7,654 nt of DNA, taken from positions 1 through 7,654 of the forward strand of contig JBDNIO010000119.1 in NCBI GenBank assembly GCA_041688215.1. The letters are read 5' to 3'. A model generated the notes under the pieces. The model worked only from the letters and a program-made list of their open reading frames with translations, made no database searches and was not told where the DNA came from. Made by a program: the position numbers and the translations under genes. Shown here one piece after another: positions 5,692 to 7,654 of this stretch; the stretch's first letter is position 1; each line of letters opens with the position of its first letter. This DNA comes from JBDNIO01 sp041688215 (GTDB lineage: Bacteria; Pseudomonadota; Gammaproteobacteria; Nevskiales; Salinisphaeraceae).

Positions 5692-5705
5692 AAAAGATAG
5701 CTTTC
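5692..5705. promoter_or_regulatory. Imperfect palindrome, candidate TetR operator site 2
   Basis: AAAAGATAGCTTTC matches the palindrome at 5641-5654 at 12 of 14 positions and keeps its outer symmetry (AAAG/CTTT). It lies centrally in the 69-bp gap between the two divergent start codons, where bound repressor would block a promoter in either direction. The centres of the two sites are 51 bp apart. Confidence 0.35.
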
Positions 5706-5724
5706 CTTTTCTGCTCAAACCCGT

Positions 5725-5741
5725 AAACTAAAATGCAGTTT
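5725..5741. promoter_or_regulatory. Short inverted repeat overlapping the possible tetR -10 region
   Basis: AAACT and AGTTT are arranged as an inverted repeat around a 7-base spacer, immediately before the ATG at 5743. TAAACT or TAAAAT in this stretch could serve as a -10 box, but no convincing -35 is seen at the right distance. It could be an autoregulatory site. The arms are short, so chance is a real alternative. Confidence 0.2.
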
Positions 5742-5742
5742 T

Positions 5743-6420
5743 ATGAATACCCGATCCATGACTAAAAAAACCCCTGAAAAGAAGTCGCGGCTATACCGCG
5801 GCCTTACCCCGGAACAACTAGCGCAGGAGCGACGCGACCGCCTGCTCGCAACCGCCCTGCATCTGTTTGGTGAAAAAGGCTATGCAAACGCGCCGATCGA
5901 GCTGATCTGCGCCACGGCGAAAGTTGCTACCCGCCACTTTTATGAGCAATTCGATAGCCGCGAAGCCCTACTGAAGGCCTTGTTTGACCAGATCACCGAG
6001 AATCTGGGCGAGCATATTGCCAAAGAACTCGCCAGCGATTCGCGCGCCCTGGCTTTGCGGGTGAGTGACGCCGTGCACAGTTGCATCAGTTACTTGCTGG
6101 AAGACCCCCGCCGCGCACGCATTTACAGTATCGAGACGGTAGGCGTCAGTGCCGAGATGGAAAAACATCGGCGTCAGAGTATTCACGCGCTGGCGGCCAT
6201 GGTGGAAAACTACGCAGACTTTCTGGCGGAATCGGGCGCATTACCGGCCCGCAATTACCACATGCCCTCGGTTGCCGTGGCCGGCATGATTAACGAACTC
6301 ATGGTGGAATGGCTGGTAAACGACACCGGATTAAGCGCCGGAGAAATCGCGCGCGAAGGCGTGATTTTACTGCGAGCAATGATTGTCGGGGCAATGAATT
6401 ACAGGGCCGTCGATAACTGA
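5743..6420 (+). CDS. TetR/AcrR-family transcriptional regulator (225 aa)
   Basis: This is a DNA-binding repressor of the TetR type. A basic N-terminal arm (KKTPEKKSRLYRGLTPEQLAQERR) precedes the helix-turn-helix domain at about 32-80, with LFGEKGYANAPIELICATAKV and the recognition-helix region VATRHFYEQF (61-70). The rest is the helical ligand-binding and dimerisation domain. The YRGL arm is typical of a subgroup often found beside acyl-CoA and lipid catabolism genes. Length is normal. Two in-frame ATGs (5743 and 5758) are possible and neither has a clear Shine-Dalgarno; the first is used here. The divergent arrangement with the serine hydrolase, 69 bp apart and with two related palindromes nearby, suggests it represses the hydrolase-dehydrogenase cluster and perhaps itself. 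The ligand may be an acyl-CoA or an ester breakdown product; this is inference. Confidence 0.93.
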   Translation: MNTRSMTKKTPEKKSRLYRGLTPEQLAQERRDRLLATALHLFGEKGYANAPIELICATAKVATRHFYEQFDSREALLKALFDQITENLGEHIAKELASDSRALALRVSDAVHSCISYLLEDPRRARIYSIETVGVSAEMEKHRRQSIHALAAMVENYADFLAESGALPARNYHMPSVAVAGMINELMVEWLVNDTGLSAGEIAREGVILLRAMIVGAMNYRAVDN

Positions 6421-6501
6421 TTGGGCCTGGGCATCGCAAAGTAGTCTACCATTCCAGTATTCTGATGGCCTTGCCACGACACGGGAATGTAGAGAAACCT
6501 T

Positions 6502-7371
6502 GTGAAAAAAATTCGGACTGTGAGTCAGGTTCCAGAGCCGCACTGGGTGGGCGACGGTTTCCCCGTGCGTTCACTTTTTACCTATAACAGCAAACTGGTT
6601 TCGCAATTAAGCCCTTTCCTGCTGCTGGATTACGCCGGCCCAACCGAGTTTGAACCCGCAACCCAAGCCAGAGGCGTTGGACAGCACCCGCACCGTGGTT
6701 TCGAAACGGTAACCATTGTTTATCAGGGTGAATTGGAGCACCGGGACTCCTCCGGGGCTGGCGACACTATAGGCGCGGGCGATGTGCAGTGGATGACCGC
6801 GGCAGGCGGCATTGTGCATGATGAGTTCCATTCCGAGGCCTTCACCCGCAGCGGCGGCACCCTGGAAATGGTGCAGCTCTGGGTGAACCTGCCGGCGCAA
6901 CATAAAATGTCTGCACCCGGCTACCAGACGCTGCGCAATCGCGACATACCCGTGGCCGGCCTGCCAAAATACGCGGGTACGATGCGCATAATCGCCGGCG
7001 AATACGCGGGCCATACCGGCTCTGCGCAAACATTTACGCCCATGAATGTGTGGGATATACGCCTCAAACAGGACAAGACCGCCAGTTTCGAGGTGGCGGA
7101 GAATCACACATCCCTGCTCATCGTCCTGCACGGTACCGTGCTGATCAACGGCCGCGGCATCGCGCGCGAAGCGCAAATGGTGTTGATGGGAAATGAAGGC
7201 AGCGAAATCCGTATTGAAGCTTACAGCGACGCCAACCTGCTGCTGTTAAGTGGCGAACCTATTGATGAGCCTGTCGTGGGGCACGGCCCGTTTGTGATGA
7301 ACACTAAGGCTGAAATTCGCCAAGCCGTGAAGGATTACAGCAGCGGCAAATTTGGGCCTATCCCTGGATAA
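6502..7371 (+). CDS. Pirin family protein (289 aa)
   Basis: This is a bicupin iron-binding protein of the pirin family, members of which act as redox-sensitive cofactors or as quercetin dioxygenases. The N-terminal cupin carries the metal ligands His62 and His64 (QHPHRGFETVT) and His106 and Glu108 (GGIVHDEF), matching the three-His, one-Glu set of human pirin and E. coli YhhW. QLWVNLP (125-131) is another hallmark. The C-terminal cupin contains SLLIVLHGTVLINGR and ends with GPFVMNTKAEIRQAVKDY and FGPIPG, as usual. It is complete. The start is a GTG; the only nearby upstream in-frame ATG is followed at once by a stop. The gene begins 81 bp after tetR on the same strand, so readthrough is possible, but nothing ties it functionally to the dehydrogenases. 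Confidence 0.94.
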   Translation: MKKIRTVSQVPEPHWVGDGFPVRSLFTYNSKLVSQLSPFLLLDYAGPTEFEPATQARGVGQHPHRGFETVTIVYQGELEHRDSSGAGDTIGAGDVQWMTAAGGIVHDEFHSEAFTRSGGTLEMVQLWVNLPAQHKMSAPGYQTLRNRDIPVAGLPKYAGTMRIIAGEYAGHTGSAQTFTPMNVWDIRLKQDKTASFEVAENHTSLLIVLHGTVLINGRGIAREAQMVLMGNEGSEIRIEAYSDANLLLLSGEPIDEPVVGHGPFVMNTKAEIRQAVKDYSSGKFGPIPG

Positions 7372-7377
7372 AGCAGC

Positions 7378-7492
7378 CGTCATTCCGGGGTCGCGGAGCC
7401 GAGTGCAGCGAGCTGAACGCAGTGAACCCGGAATCCATGGTATGCATAGGCACTGGATTCCGGATAAATGCGTGGCATTTTCCGGAATGACG
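7378..7492. repeat. CATTCCGG-type palindromic intergenic repeat
   Basis: The ends CGTCATTCCGG (7378-7388) and CCGGAATGACG (7482-7492) are perfect reverse complements. An inner pair, CCGGAATCCA (7428-7437) and TGGATTCCGG (7454-7463), forms a second hairpin. This layout resembles the dispersed GTCATTCC...GGAATCCA repeats common between genes in proteobacteria. It starts 7 bp after the pirin stop codon and could protect or terminate that transcript. Its translation on the minus strand gives a spurious peptide rich in YPESSAYAYHGFRVHC. Confidence 0.75.
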
Positions 7493-7563
7493 TGAGACCT
7501 GCGTGATCGTTATCACTCAAGTTTCGGAGTTCAAATTGGCAAATATTCGTCAATAAATCCTCA

Positions 7564-7654
7564 TCAGTCATGCTCCAGTTGTAATGTAAAAACATCGAGC
7601 TGCAGGCTTTGACCAAAGAATTCTTGCACACGTTGGTCGATGAGCTGCAGAACC
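7564..7654 (-). CDS. Possible C-terminal end of an unrecognised gene cut by the window edge
   Basis: On the minus strand one frame is open from the right edge to a TGA at 7564-7566. It encodes about 29 residues beginning VLQLIDQRVQEFFGQ and ending QLEHD. The composition looks like a normal helical protein end, but the stretch is too short to prove coding or to assign a family. An ATG at 7571 in another frame overlaps the stop (ATGACTGA) and opens a 63-aa ORF that soon runs into the CATTCCGG repeat. That ORF is either spurious or a gene truncated by the repeat. Confidence 0.3.
   Translation of the reverse strand, partial: VLQLIDQRVQEFFGQSLQLDVFTLQLEHD

Noticed and set aside
6607..7176. 189-aa minus-strand ORF
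   Set aside because: It is antisense to the pirin gene, which has all its metal-ligand motifs.
1..7654. CRISPR array, tRNA or rRNA genes
   Set aside because: No regularly spaced direct repeats and no cloverleaf or rRNA-like sequence were found on reading; the repeats present are inverted and few.

Overview
The window looks like accessory-metabolic chromosome of a free-living, probably marine, gammaproteobacterium. This is inferred from the moderately high GC coding sequence, the gene families (acyl-CoA dehydrogenases, lipase-like hydrolases, a YRGL-type TetR regulator, pirin) and three kinds of intergenic palindromic repeat. No rRNA, tRNA, CRISPR array, phage gene or transposase is visible.

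From right to left on the minus strand (about 5673 to 43) runs a probable operon for ester and acyl-CoA catabolism. It holds a beta-lactamase-fold serine hydrolase (4696-5673), an alpha/beta-hydrolase lipase or esterase (3380-4633), a 111-residue protein of unknown function (2750-3085) and two acyl-CoA dehydrogenases (1424-2734 and 43-1239). A TetR-family regulator (5743-6420, plus strand) diverges from the first gene across a 69-bp gap and is the obvious candidate regulator. The expected logic is that hydrolases release a fatty or carboxylic acid and, after activation by a CoA ligase encoded elsewhere, the dehydrogenases introduce the alpha,beta double bond. Further right on the plus strand is a pirin gene (6502-7371), followed by a palindromic repeat and perhaps the 3' end of a minus-strand gene cut by the window edge.

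The most interesting signal is the dehydrogenase pair. The 398-residue protein keeps the flavin/substrate loop (TEPGTGSD) and the C-terminal catalytic Glu (E375 in EGTQQ), but has lost the RxxFG and QxxGGxG motifs that normally reach across the dimer to bind FAD. The 436-residue protein is the mirror image: it has RQAFG and QLLGGHG, but has His where the catalytic Glu should be and a ruined TEP loop. Each seems to hold the half of the active site the other lacks, which predicts an obligate heteromeric enzyme like the alpha2beta2 acyl-CoA dehydrogenases of mycobacterial steroid catabolism.

Several things interrupt the operon. A 288-bp element with 25-bp terminal inverted repeats and two internal hairpins fills the lipase/111-aa junction, overlapping the stop codon of one and the ribosome binding site of the other. 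An accaca-type repeat hairpin sits between the two dehydrogenases. The first serine hydrolase appears to lack its usual N-terminal part and to carry a C-terminal frameshift, so it may be decaying.
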